From assembly GCF_019316905.1 (NCBI RefSeq), contig NZ_CP079216.1, positions 1,488,001 to 1,552,000 on the forward strand: DNA of 64,000 nt, in the 5' to 3' direction. A model generated the notes under the pieces. It was given only the letters and a program-made list of their open reading frames with translations, was not told the DNA's origin and did no database searches. Of the stretch, positions 1-7,781 are shown piece after piece. This DNA comes from Tessaracoccus palaemonis (GTDB taxonomy: Bacteria > Actinomycetota > Actinomycetes > Propionibacteriales > Propionibacteriaceae). Both the position numbers and the translations under genes were made by a program. Each line of letters starts with the position of its first letter. Within the stretch, counting starts at the first letter, position 1.

Positions 1-1
1 C

Positions 2-646
2 TCCGGCAATCCCACCCTGTACGACGCGATTCAGAAGGCCAAGAAGTCCTCGGTCCCGAACGACAACATCGACCGCGCGGTCAAGCGCGGCTCCGGTGCG
101 GAGTCCGGAGGCGCCGACTACGAGACGATCATGTACGAGGCATACGGCCCGGCCGGTGTCGCGATCCTGATCGAGTGCCTCACCGACAACCGCAACCGCT
201 CGGCATCCGACGTCCGCGTGGCCGTCACCCGCAACGGTGGCACCATGGCCGACGTGGGCTCCGTCCAGCGGCTCTTCTCGAGGAAGGGCGTCGTCACCGT
301 GCCGAAGGTCTCGGGCGGCAAGGAGATCTCCGAGGACGAGGTCCTCGAGGCGGCGCTGGAGGTCGGCCTCGAGGAGGTCAGCGACTCGGGCGACGAATGG
401 GAGGCGCTCAGCGACCCCAACGACGTCGTGGAGGTGCGCAAGGCCATCGAGGCCGCGGGTCTGGACTACGACGCCTCGGAGGTGCAGTTCGTCGCGTCCT
501 TCGACCAGAGTGTCGACTCCGTGGACGTGGCGTCGAAGATCTTCCGCATCATCGACGCGCTCGAGGACTCCGACGATGTCCAGAACGTCTACACGAACGT
601 CGACCTGACCCCCGAGGTCGCTGCGGCGCTCGAGGACGAGGACTGA
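2..646 (+). CDS. yebC: YebC/PmpR-family regulator (5' partial)
   Basis: The 5' end lies outside the window; the reading frame is already open at base 2 ([14 protein letters not shown]) and runs to TGA at 644-646. Visible family hallmarks are [11 protein letters not shown] near the start of the visible part, [12 protein letters not shown], and the [15 protein letters not shown] segment that follows it. YebC-family proteins are cytosolic. They were described as transcriptional regulators and more recently linked to relief of ribosome stalling; nothing here separates the two roles. It sits 10 nt upstream of ruvC, the usual actinobacterial order yebC-ruvC-ruvA-ruvB, so it is probably the head of this operon. 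The acidic C-terminus (ALEDED) is normal. Confidence 0.93.
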   Translation, partial: SGNPTLYDAIQKAKKSSVPNDNIDRAVKRGSGAESGGADYETIMYEAYGPAGVAILIECLTDNRNRSASDVRVAVTRNGGTMADVGSVQRLFSRKGVVTVPKVSGGKEISEDEVLEAALEVGLEEVSDSGDEWEALSDPNDVVEVRKAIEAAGLDYDASEVQFVASFDQSVDSVDVASKIFRIIDALEDSDDVQNVYTNVDLTPEVAAALEDED

Positions 647-656
647 GCACCCTGCC

Positions 657-1178
657 ATGCGCGTGATCGGCATCGACCCCGGGCTGACCCGCTGCGGGGT
701 CGGTGTTGTCGAGGGGACCCTCGGCAGGCCGCCCAGGCTGGTGGCCGTCGGCGTGGTGCGCACCTCGACGGGGTTGGACCTCGCCCGCCGGCTGCTGGCC
801 CTCGAGGAGGGGCTGGCCGCCTGGTTCGACGAGTACCGCCCGGAGGCTGCCGGCATCGAGCGGGTCTTCGCCCAGCACAACCTGAACTCCGTGATGGACA
901 CCGCGCAGGCCTCGGGGGTCGCGGCGGTCTCCGCGGCACGCCGCGGCCTGCCCGTCACCTTCCACACCCCGAGCGAGGTCAAGGCGGCCGTGACGGGCTC
1001 CGGCACGGCCGACAAGGCCCAGGTGACGCAGATGATCACCCGGATCCTCAAGCTGGCCGAGGCCCCCAGGCCCGCGGACGCCGCCGACGCGCTCGCGGTG
1101 GCCGTCACCCAGATCTGGCGCGGCGGCGCCACCAACCGCTACGCCGCGGCTGTCGCGGCAGCGAAGGGGAAGCGATGA
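657..1178 (+). CDS. ruvC: Holliday junction endonuclease RuvC
   Basis: 173 aa, the usual size for RuvC. It resolves Holliday junctions by paired nicking together with the RuvAB motor. The N-terminus [16 protein letters not shown] carries the first catalytic Asp of the RNase H-like fold. The conserved Glu lies in AAGIERVF and the C-terminal Asp pair in DAADALAVA (around residues 142-150). The ATG at 657 gives the standard N-terminus. The TGA overlaps the start of ruvA by 4 nt (ATGA), so translation is probably coupled. Confidence 0.97.
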   Translation: MRVIGIDPGLTRCGVGVVEGTLGRPPRLVAVGVVRTSTGLDLARRLLALEEGLAAWFDEYRPEAAGIERVFAQHNLNSVMDTAQASGVAAVSAARRGLPVTFHTPSEVKAAVTGSGTADKAQVTQMITRILKLAEAPRPADAADALAVAVTQIWRGGATNRYAAAVAAAKGKR

Positions 1179-1792
1179 TCGCCCAGCTGACCGGTACCTG
1201 TGTCCGCGCAGGTGCCACCACCTGCGTGCTGGATGTGGGCGGCGTGGGCTACCTCCTGCACGTGACGCCCGCTACCGCGGCGTCTCTCAGGCCGGGGGAG
1301 CAGGTGACGCTCGCCACGTCCCTCATGCTGCGGGAGAATGCCGTGACACTCTTCGGGTTCGCCGACGAGCACGAGCGGGACGCATTCGAACTCGCGCAGT
1401 CGGCCTCGGGCGTCGGCCCGAAGCTCGCGCTGGCGATCGTGTCGGTGCTCAGCCCCTCCGAGCTGCGCCGCGCCGTGCAGAGCGAGGACCTCGCACGGCT
1501 GACGGCCGTGCCCGGCATCGGGCGCAAGGGTGCGGAGAAGATCGTGATCGAGCTGCGGGACAAGGTCGTCACCCTCGTCGACCCGGACTCGCCCGAGCCT
1601 CAGGAGTCTCCCGCGCAGCAGGCCCAGGAACTGTGGCGTGCGCAGGTCAGCGACGGCCTGCAGGGGCTCGGCTGGTCCGCCCGCGATGCGGAGGCAGCCT
1701 GCGACAACGTGGCCCACCTGGTCGACGAGACGCCCGACATCGGCGTGGCGCAGCTGCTGCGCGCCGCCCTGAACTCGCTGGCCAGGCGCTGA
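1175..1792 (+). CDS. ruvA: Holliday junction DNA helicase subunit RuvA
   Basis: 205 aa. RuvA tetramers bind the four-way junction and load the RuvB motor. The N-terminal OB-fold starts MIAQLTG and continues through GVGYLLHV. Domain II has two helix-hairpin-helix motifs, [11 protein letters not shown] and [16 protein letters not shown], around residues 80-130. The C-terminal domain that contacts RuvB follows a flexible acidic/Pro linker around 135-150. The start overlaps ruvC by 4 nt and the stop overlaps ruvB by 1 nt (TGATG), giving a tightly coupled ruvCAB set. Confidence 0.97.
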   Translation: MIAQLTGTCVRAGATTCVLDVGGVGYLLHVTPATAASLRPGEQVTLATSLMLRENAVTLFGFADEHERDAFELAQSASGVGPKLALAIVSVLSPSELRRAVQSEDLARLTAVPGIGRKGAEKIVIELRDKVVTLVDPDSPEPQESPAQQAQELWRAQVSDGLQGLGWSARDAEAACDNVAHLVDETPDIGVAQLLRAALNSLARR

Positions 1793-2829
1793 TGGACGAC
1801 TCCGCCGTCGACCCGCACGCCACCGTCGAGGAGCGCGACTACGAGGCAGCGCTGAGGCCCCGCTCGCTTGCCGAGTTCGAGGGCCAGCCCCGTGTCCGCG
1901 AACAGCTCGGTCTCGTGCTGGATGCCGCCCTCCACCGCGGCACCGCGCCGGACCATGTGCTGCTGTCCGGGCCCCCCGGGCTGGGCAAGACCACCCTGGC
2001 GATGATCATCGCCGCCGAACTGGGTGTCGGGCTCAGGATCTCGTCGGGGCCGGCCATCCAGCACGCCGGCGACCTCGCGGCCATCCTGTCCGGCCTGGCC
2101 GAGGGTGACGTGCTCTTCCTCGACGAGATCCACCGCCTTTCCAGGCCCGCCGAGGAGATGCTCTACCTGGCGATGGAGGACTACCGGGTCGACGTCATCG
2201 TCGGCAAGGGACCCGGCGCGACCGCGATCCCCATCGAGCTTCCCCCGTTCACGCTGGTCGGTGCCACGACGCGCGCCGGCATGCTGCCCGGCCCGCTGCG
2301 CGACCGCTTCGGTTTCACGGCGCAGCTCGACTTCTACGACCCGGCCGACCTTGCCTTCATCGTCGGTGCCTCCTCGTCGAAGCTGGGCATCCGCATCGAC
2401 GACGCCGCGCGCGTCGAGATCGCCCGCCGCTCGCGGGGCACCCCCCGGATCGCCAACCGGCTGCTGCGCCGCGTGCGTGACTTCGCCCAGGTGAAGGGAC
2501 ACGAGGTCGCGACACGCGACGTCGCCCGCGCCGCGCTGGAGCTTTACGAGGTCGACGAGAGGGGGCTCGACAGGCTTGATCGCGGCGTCCTTGATGCCCT
2601 GATCAGACTCTTCGACGGCGGCCCCGTCGGGCTGTCGACGCTCGCGCTGAGCGTCGGGGAGGAGATCGAGACGGTGTCAGAGGTCGCAGAGCCTTTCCTG
2701 ATCCGGGAGGGGATGCTCGTGCGCACGCCCCGCGGCCGGATCGCGACCAGGGCCGGCTACCGGCACCTCGGAGTGAGGCCCCCGTCGACGATGCCTGCGC
2801 TGTTCGACGACGACCCCGGCACCCCGTGA
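1792..2829 (+). CDS. ruvB: Holliday junction branch-migration ATPase RuvB
   Basis: 345 aa from the ATG at 1792, which overlaps the ruvA stop. The frame is open further upstream, but only this start gives the normal N-terminus ([20 protein letters not shown]). It is an AAA+ motor: Walker [10 protein letters not shown], Walker [10 protein letters not shown], sensor 1 in VGATTRAG, and the arginine-finger region GPLRDRFG. A winged-helix DNA-binding domain follows; RTPRGRIAT and the GYRHLG tail are typical. It drives branch migration with RuvA. It is last in the ruvCAB block; a possible separate promoter for yajC follows. Confidence 0.97.
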   Translation: MDDSAVDPHATVEERDYEAALRPRSLAEFEGQPRVREQLGLVLDAALHRGTAPDHVLLSGPPGLGKTTLAMIIAAELGVGLRISSGPAIQHAGDLAAILSGLAEGDVLFLDEIHRLSRPAEEMLYLAMEDYRVDVIVGKGPGATAIPIELPPFTLVGATTRAGMLPGPLRDRFGFTAQLDFYDPADLAFIVGASSSKLGIRIDDAARVEIARRSRGTPRIANRLLRRVRDFAQVKGHEVATRDVARAALELYEVDERGLDRLDRGVLDALIRLFDGGPVGLSTLALSVGEEIETVSEVAEPFLIREGMLVRTPRGRIATRAGYRHLGVRPPSTMPALFDDDPGTP

Positions 2830-2836
2830 ACCGCCC

Positions 2837-2867
2837 TTGAGCGGAACACAGAGCGCTCGGCTATCCT
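2837..2867 (+). promoter_or_regulatory. Possible promoter ahead of yajC
   Basis: TTGAGC at 2837-2842 and TATCCT at 2862-2867 are 19 nt apart in the 73-nt gap between ruvB and yajC. The spacing is slightly long, so this is a weak call. It would let yajC-secDF be transcribed independently of ruvCAB. Confidence 0.3.
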
Positions 2868-2902
2868 GAGCGCTGGCCCTGACCAACATCGGAAGTGACC
2901 CC

Positions 2903-3373
2903 ATGGAACTGATCCTCATGATGATCGCGCTGTTCGCGATCATGTATTTCCTCATGATTCGCCCGCAGCAGAAGCGCATGAAGGCCGACCAGGAGATGCG
3001 TTCGTCGCTTGCCGTCGGCGACCGCGTTCTCCTGACCTCCGGCATCTTCGCGACCATCTCGCACCTCGGTGAGCGTCAGTTCATCGTCGAGCTGGCCCCC
3101 GACATTGAGGTGACGATCCTCAAGGGCAACGTCGCACGCAAGGTCGAGGCCGCCGACGAGGAGTTCGAGTTCACCGACGAGATCGCCGCGACCGAGCCGA
3201 CCGACGAGCAGGACGCCGAGGATGTCATCGTCCCCGACGACGCCTCCTGGCTGACCGCCCCCCAGTCGACCGAGGCTCCCGAGACGACCGACGAGCCCGA
3301 GACCTTCGATCCCACGCCGGCGCCGGGTGAGGGCCTCGCCGACGAGCAGCCGCGTACCGAGGACAACAAGTAG
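2903..3373 (+). CDS. yajC: Sec translocon accessory protein YajC
   Basis: 156 aa. One N-terminal membrane helix (MELILMMIALFAIMYFLMIR) is followed at once by the family signature RPQQKRMK, then the soluble YajC core (VGDRVLLTSGIFATI, residues about 38-50). The acidic, Pro/Thr-rich C-terminal tail (about residues 85-156) is longer than in proteobacterial YajC but common in actinobacteria. It is part of the SecDF-YajC complex that assists protein export. The secD GTG lies 2 nt after the stop, so the pair is co-transcribed. Confidence 0.93.
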   Translation: MELILMMIALFAIMYFLMIRPQQKRMKADQEMRSSLAVGDRVLLTSGIFATISHLGERQFIVELAPDIEVTILKGNVARKVEAADEEFEFTDEIAATEPTDEQDAEDVIVPDDASWLTAPQSTEAPETTDEPETFDPTPAPGEGLADEQPRTEDNK

Positions 3374-3375
3374 CA

Positions 3376-4992
3376 GTGGCCACCTCCGCGAAGCGAGGAC
3401 GCCCAGGAGTCGTCCTCACAGTCTTCCTCCTGATCATCGTCGGCCTGTACCTCATCATGGGCCTGACGAAAACCTGGGCCCCGAAGCTGGGCCTCGACCT
3501 GCAGGGCGGTCAGACCATCACGCTGACCGCCACCAGCGAGAACGTGACCCCCGAGTCGCTCGAGCTGGCGCGCAACATCATCCAGCAACGCGTCGACGGC
3601 CTCGGCGTCGGCGAGGCGACGGTGGCGGTGCAGGGCGACCGGCACATCGTGGTCTCCGCACCGAACGTGACGAGCGACGACCTGGTGGAGCTGGTGGGCG
3701 CCACGGCGCAGCTGAGCTTCCGCCCGGTTCTCCAGTCCGGGGCCGGCACCGGCCCGTCGGACGACGCGGACGCCGTCCCGGGGCTGCCCACGCCCGCGCC
3801 GAGCCCGGAGGCCTCCGCCTCCGCGGACGAGCCTTCGGTCGACAACGAGCAGCTCTCCATCGACGAGGTGCTCGCTTACACCGCGACCGAGGAGGACCTC
3901 GAGAACTTCGCGAACTTCGTCTGTGGCGACACCGTCGTGGACGATCCCTCCAGGGCCATCGTGGCGTGCGACGACGAGGGCACCTACAAGTACCTCCTCG
4001 GCCCCACGGCCGTCCTCGGCACCGAGCTGGATACCGCCGCGTACGGCATCCCGACCGGCGACCTCTCCTACGTGGTGACCCTGTCGCTCAAGTCGACGGG
4101 GGCCGAGCAGTTCAAGCAGCTGACCGGCGCGCTCCTGGACAAGACGAGCCCCGAGAACCTGTTCGCGATCGTGCTCGACGGCATCGTCGAGTCCGCGGTC
4201 GAGCCGCAGGTGCAGATCACCAACGGCGAGGCGCAGATCAGCGGCTCGTTCACCGCCGACTCCGCAGCCTCGCTCGCCAACGTGTTGAAGTACGGCTCGC
4301 TGCCTGTCAGCTTCGAGCCCAGCCAGGTCGAGACCGTCTCCGCGACTCTCGGAGGGGAGCAGCTGCGCGTCGGCATCATCGCCGGCATCATCGGCATGGC
4401 CGCCGTCGCGCTCTACTCCTTCATCTACTACCGCGGCATGGGCATCGTGGTCGTCGCCTCCCTCGTGGTGGCCGCCTCCGCGACCTACGCGATGATGGTG
4501 CTGCTCGGCAGCGCGGTCGGGTTCTCGTTGAGCCTCGCTGGCATCGCGGGCGCCATCGTCGGTATCGCCGTGACGGCGGACTCCTTCGTCATCTACTTCG
4601 AACGGATACGCGACGAGATCCGCGACGGGCGCAGTCTGCGCTCGTCGCTGGTCTCCGGCTGGGAGAAGGCCCGCGGCACGATCATCATCTCCGATGCCGT
4701 GTCGCTGCTGTCGGCCGTGATCCTGTTCATCGTCGCCATCGGGTCGGTGAAGGGATTCGCCTTCACGCTCGGCCTGACCACGATGATCGACCTGGCCGTC
4801 GTGTTCTTCTTCACCAAGCCGCTCGTGCAGCTGCTAGGTCGGACGAAGTTCTTCGGCGAGGGCCACAAGTGGTCCGGCCTGGATGCTGAGCACATGGGCG
4901 TCAGCCGCGACTCGCTGCTCGGTCGGCGGCTGCGTCGCCGTACCCCGGTCACTCACGACGTCACCGCGTCCCAGACGACTCAGGAGGCGTGA
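3376..4992 (+). CDS. secD: Protein translocase subunit SecD
   Basis: 538 aa starting with GTG 2 nt after yajC. Membrane helix 1 (about residues 10-30) leads into LGLDLQGGQTITL, the conserved SecD D1 motif. A large extracytoplasmic domain follows, with an Ala/Ser/Pro-rich insertion around residues 130-160. The C-terminal five-helix RND-like bundle starts at LRVGIIAGIIGM, with AVTADSFVIYFERIRDE as the conserved segment. With SecF it uses the proton gradient to complete preprotein export. The stop overlaps the secF ATG by 1 nt (TGATG). Confidence 0.95.
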   Translation: MATSAKRGRPGVVLTVFLLIIVGLYLIMGLTKTWAPKLGLDLQGGQTITLTATSENVTPESLELARNIIQQRVDGLGVGEATVAVQGDRHIVVSAPNVTSDDLVELVGATAQLSFRPVLQSGAGTGPSDDADAVPGLPTPAPSPEASASADEPSVDNEQLSIDEVLAYTATEEDLENFANFVCGDTVVDDPSRAIVACDDEGTYKYLLGPTAVLGTELDTAAYGIPTGDLSYVVTLSLKSTGAEQFKQLTGALLDKTSPENLFAIVLDGIVESAVEPQVQITNGEAQISGSFTADSAASLANVLKYGSLPVSFEPSQVETVSATLGGEQLRVGIIAGIIGMAAVALYSFIYYRGMGIVVVASLVVAASATYAMMVLLGSAVGFSLSLAGIAGAIVGIAVTADSFVIYFERIRDEIRDGRSLRSSLVSGWEKARGTIIISDAVSLLSAVILFIVAIGSVKGFAFTLGLTTMIDLAVVFFFTKPLVQLLGRTKFFGEGHKWSGLDAEHMGVSRDSLLGRRLRRRTPVTHDVTASQTTQEA

Positions 4993-6107
4993 TGTCGACC
5001 CCCAAGATGAGCATCGCCCACCGGCTCTACACCGGCCAGCTCAGCTACGACTTCATCAAGCACCGTAGGCAGTGGTTCATCGTCTCCGGCGTGCTGGTGG
5101 TGGCGAGCATCCTGCTGCTGCTGGTGCGAGGACTGACGCTGGGTATCGAGTTCACCGGCGGTACGGATTTCCAGGCCCCGATGAAGATCGAGGCGGGCAC
5201 GGTGGACACCGTCCGGGCACAGGTGGCCGACCTCACGGTCTCTGACCTGGAACCTCAGGTCTTCTCGCTCGGCGAGACGGCCATCCGCATCCAGACCCGC
5301 ACGCTCGACACCGAGGAGCTGCAGACGACCCGCGCCGAGATCGCCCAGATCGCAGGCGTGGACAGCTCCGAGGTGGCCTACAACGCCATCGGCGCGTCCT
5401 GGGGCAAGGAGATCTCCCGGCAGGGCGTGATCGCGCTGCTGGTGTTCACCGTGCTGGTGATGCTCCTGATCGCCGTGTACTTCCGGGACTGGAAGATGTC
5501 GATCGCGGCGATCGTGGCCGTGGCCCACGACCTGATCGTCACGGTCGGCGTCTACGCGGCGGTGGGATTCACCGTCACTCCGTCGACCGTGATCGGCGTG
5601 CTCACGATCCTCGGCTATTCGCTCTACGACACCGTCGTGGTGTTCGACAAGATCCGTGAGAACGTGCACGGGCTCGAGGAGTCCAACCACACCTACTCGG
5701 AGCAGGCGAACCTGGCGGTCAACCAGGTCATCGTCCGCTCGATCAACACGACCGTCATCGGCATCATCCCCGTCGTCGCGCTCTTCGTCGCCGGCACCTG
5801 GCTCCAGTCGGCTCAGCTTGCCGACCTCGGCCTCGCCCTGCTGGTCGGCATGATCGCCGGCGCCTACTCCTCGCTGTTCATCGCCGCCCCGCTGCTCGCG
5901 TGGCTGCGGGAGCGGGAGCCCGGCATGGTCAAGCACCGCGAGCAGATCCAGCGCCGTGCGGAGCGGGCGGAGCGCAAGGCGGCCCAGCGCGAGGCCGAGG
6001 CCCTTGCCCTGGCGACCGCAGGAGGCCCCGCGCCGGTCGAGACCTCACACCGGCAGCAGCGTCGAACCTCCGGCAGCCGGGCCGAGCGGAAGGGGCGGAA
6101 GAAGTGA
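4992..6107 (+). CDS. secF: Protein translocase subunit SecF
   Basis: 371 aa. The ATG at 4992 is preferred over an in-frame GTG at 4989 because the AGGAGG at 4982-4987 is too close to the GTG. SecF hallmarks are LGIEFTGGTDFQ after the first helix, then six membrane segments with GYSLYDTVVVFDKIREN. The C-terminus is a long basic, Arg/Ala-rich cytoplasmic tail (about residues 300-371), longer than in E. coli SecF. It partners SecD in the translocon. The stop overlaps apt by 1 nt. Confidence 0.95.
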   Translation: MSTPKMSIAHRLYTGQLSYDFIKHRRQWFIVSGVLVVASILLLLVRGLTLGIEFTGGTDFQAPMKIEAGTVDTVRAQVADLTVSDLEPQVFSLGETAIRIQTRTLDTEELQTTRAEIAQIAGVDSSEVAYNAIGASWGKEISRQGVIALLVFTVLVMLLIAVYFRDWKMSIAAIVAVAHDLIVTVGVYAAVGFTVTPSTVIGVLTILGYSLYDTVVVFDKIRENVHGLEESNHTYSEQANLAVNQVIVRSINTTVIGIIPVVALFVAGTWLQSAQLADLGLALLVGMIAGAYSSLFIAAPLLAWLREREPGMVKHREQIQRRAERAERKAAQREAEALALATAGGPAPVETSHRQQRRTSGSRAERKGRKK

Positions 6108-6649
6108 TGTCGACACGCGAGTCCCGCGTGGAGAGGGTCGCGTCTCTGATCCGTGACGTGCCTGACTTCCCGAGCCCCGGGGTCATGTTCAAGGACATCA
6201 CGCCGCTGTTGAGCAACCCGATCGGATTCCAGGCCGCGATCACGGAGCTGGTGACGAGCGCGCCGCGCCCCATCGACACAGTCGTGGGGATGGAGGCGCG
6301 CGGGTTCATCTTCGCCGCCCCCGTCGCGCTGGCGCTCGGTGCCGGGTTCGTGCCCGTCCGCAAGCCCGGCAAGCTGCCGGGCGACACGGTCAGCGCCAGC
6401 TACGAGCTGGAGTACGGCGAGAACACGCTCAGCATCCACCGCGACGCGGTGCGCCCCGGCGCCCGCGTGATGGTGGTCGATGACGTGCTCGCCACCGGCG
6501 GCACCATCGGAGCCACCGCAGCGCTGGTGCGGGAGCTCGGCGCGGAGGTCGCCCAGGTGAGCGTCGTGATGGAGCTGAGCTTCCTGAGCGGTCGCGACAG
6601 GCTGGCGGAGCTCGGCATCGACAATTACTCCGCTCTGGTGACAGTCTGA
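6107..6649 (+). CDS. apt: Adenine phosphoribosyltransferase
   Basis: 180 aa. It makes AMP from adenine and PRPP (purine salvage). FPSPGVMFKDITPLL near the N-terminus and VVGMEARGFIF are Apt signatures; the PRPP loop is [11 protein letters not shown]. The ATG at 6107 overlaps the secF stop (TGATG). The secF-apt-relA order is common in actinobacteria and links purine salvage to (p)ppGpp metabolism; here a K+ channel gene sits between apt and relA. Confidence 0.95.
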   Translation: MSTRESRVERVASLIRDVPDFPSPGVMFKDITPLLSNPIGFQAAITELVTSAPRPIDTVVGMEARGFIFAAPVALALGAGFVPVRKPGKLPGDTVSASYELEYGENTLSIHRDAVRPGARVMVVDDVLATGGTIGATAALVRELGAEVAQVSVVMELSFLSGRDRLAELGIDNYSALVTV

Positions 6650-6653
6650 GCCC

Positions 6654-7724
6654 ATGGCAAAGCTGCGCTCCAGGGGCGAACTCATGTCCCTGGTCTCCAT
6701 GCCGAGGATCGAGACCTCGCCGTTCAAGGAACTTGCACGGCGAGGTTTCTTCGCCCTCCTCCTGCTGTTCACCATCACGGCGATGGTGTGGCTCGACCGC
6801 GGGTCCTACATCGACAACACGGCCGCCGACGGCGTCTCGCTGATCGACGCGCTGTACTACGCGACCGTCACCGTCACCACCACCGGGTACGGCGACATCA
6901 CACCCATCACCGCGCACGCCCGGTTGCTCAACGCGCTGATCATCACGCCGCTGCGGGTCACCTTCCTGGTTGTGTTGGTCGGTACCACCATCGAGGTGCT
7001 CGCGAACCAGGGCAGCCGCAGCATCCGGGACTCGATCTGGAGGAAGAAGATGCGCAATCACGTCGTCGTCATCGGCTACGGCACCAAGGGCCGCAGCGCC
7101 GTCAACACGCTGCGTCGACAGGGGGAGACGGCCGAGCGGATCGTGGTCATCGACTCCGACGCGGTCGCGGTCAACGAGGCCAACATCGACGGGCTGGCCG
7201 CCTTCCAGGGCGACGCCACCCGCCGGGAGCTCCTGAGGCGGGCGGAGGTCAGCAAGGCCCGCCAGGTCATCATCTGCCTCGATCGCGACGACGCGGCGGT
7301 GCTGGCGACGCTGACCGTGCGGCAGCTGAACCCGACCGCCGGCGTGATCGTCGCCGTCAGGGAGCAGGCCAATGTTCCCCTGGTCAAGCAGTCCGGGGCC
7401 TCGTCGGTCGTCACCAGTTCTGAGACGGTCGGCCGCCTGCTCGGCCTGTCCGCGATCGGGCCGGACATGGGCACCATCATCCAGGACATGCTGACCGGCG
7501 GGGAGGGGCTCGAGGTACATCAGCGGCTCGCCGAGGCCTCCGAGGCAGGGCAGCCGCCATCGGCCGTGCAGGGGGAGCGCGTCATCGGCGTGGTCCGCAA
7601 CGGGACGCTGCGCCGCTTCTACGACAAGACGGCCACCCGCATCGAGGTGGGCGACGAGCTGATCGTGGTGCGGCGCGCCCAGCCGCCGAGCAACCGCGAC
7701 GTGTTGCGCAGGGACGAGGACTGA
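6654..7724 (+). CDS. Two-helix potassium channel with RCK/TrkA-N domain
   Basis: 356 aa. A short N-terminus is followed by TM1 (about residues 31-47), a pore loop with the K+ selectivity filter TTTGYGD (76-81 region), and TM2 (about 91-115). The cytoplasmic RCK/TrkA-N domain starts at HVVVIGYGTKGRSAV (Rossmann glycine motif), and a TrkA-C-like segment lies near the C-terminus (VIGVVRNG...VGDELIVV). The layout matches MthK/Kch-type channels gated by ligand binding to RCK. The start is 4 nt after apt, so it belongs to the sec-apt operon. It is not a usual member of the apt-relA neighbourhood. The ion specificity is read from the filter; the gating ligand is unknown. Confidence 0.9.
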   Translation: MAKLRSRGELMSLVSMPRIETSPFKELARRGFFALLLLFTITAMVWLDRGSYIDNTAADGVSLIDALYYATVTVTTTGYGDITPITAHARLLNALIITPLRVTFLVVLVGTTIEVLANQGSRSIRDSIWRKKMRNHVVVIGYGTKGRSAVNTLRRQGETAERIVVIDSDAVAVNEANIDGLAAFQGDATRRELLRRAEVSKARQVIICLDRDDAAVLATLTVRQLNPTAGVIVAVREQANVPLVKQSGASSVVTSSETVGRLLGLSAIGPDMGTIIQDMLTGGEGLEVHQRLAEASEAGQPPSAVQGERVIGVVRNGTLRRFYDKTATRIEVGDELIVVRRAQPPSNRDVLRRDED

Positions 7725-7769
7725 GTATCGGGACCGCGGGCGGTCCGGAGGCGGGGTTGCCGGACACAC

Positions 7770-7775
7770 TAGAGT
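7770..7775 (+). promoter_or_regulatory. -10 element for leaderless relA transcript
   Basis: TAGAGT ends 6 nt before the relA ATG. Initiation about 7 nt downstream would start on the A of the ATG. No Shine-Dalgarno is visible. The promoter assignment is inferred from spacing. Confidence 0.5.
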
Positions 7776-7781
7776 GGGCGC

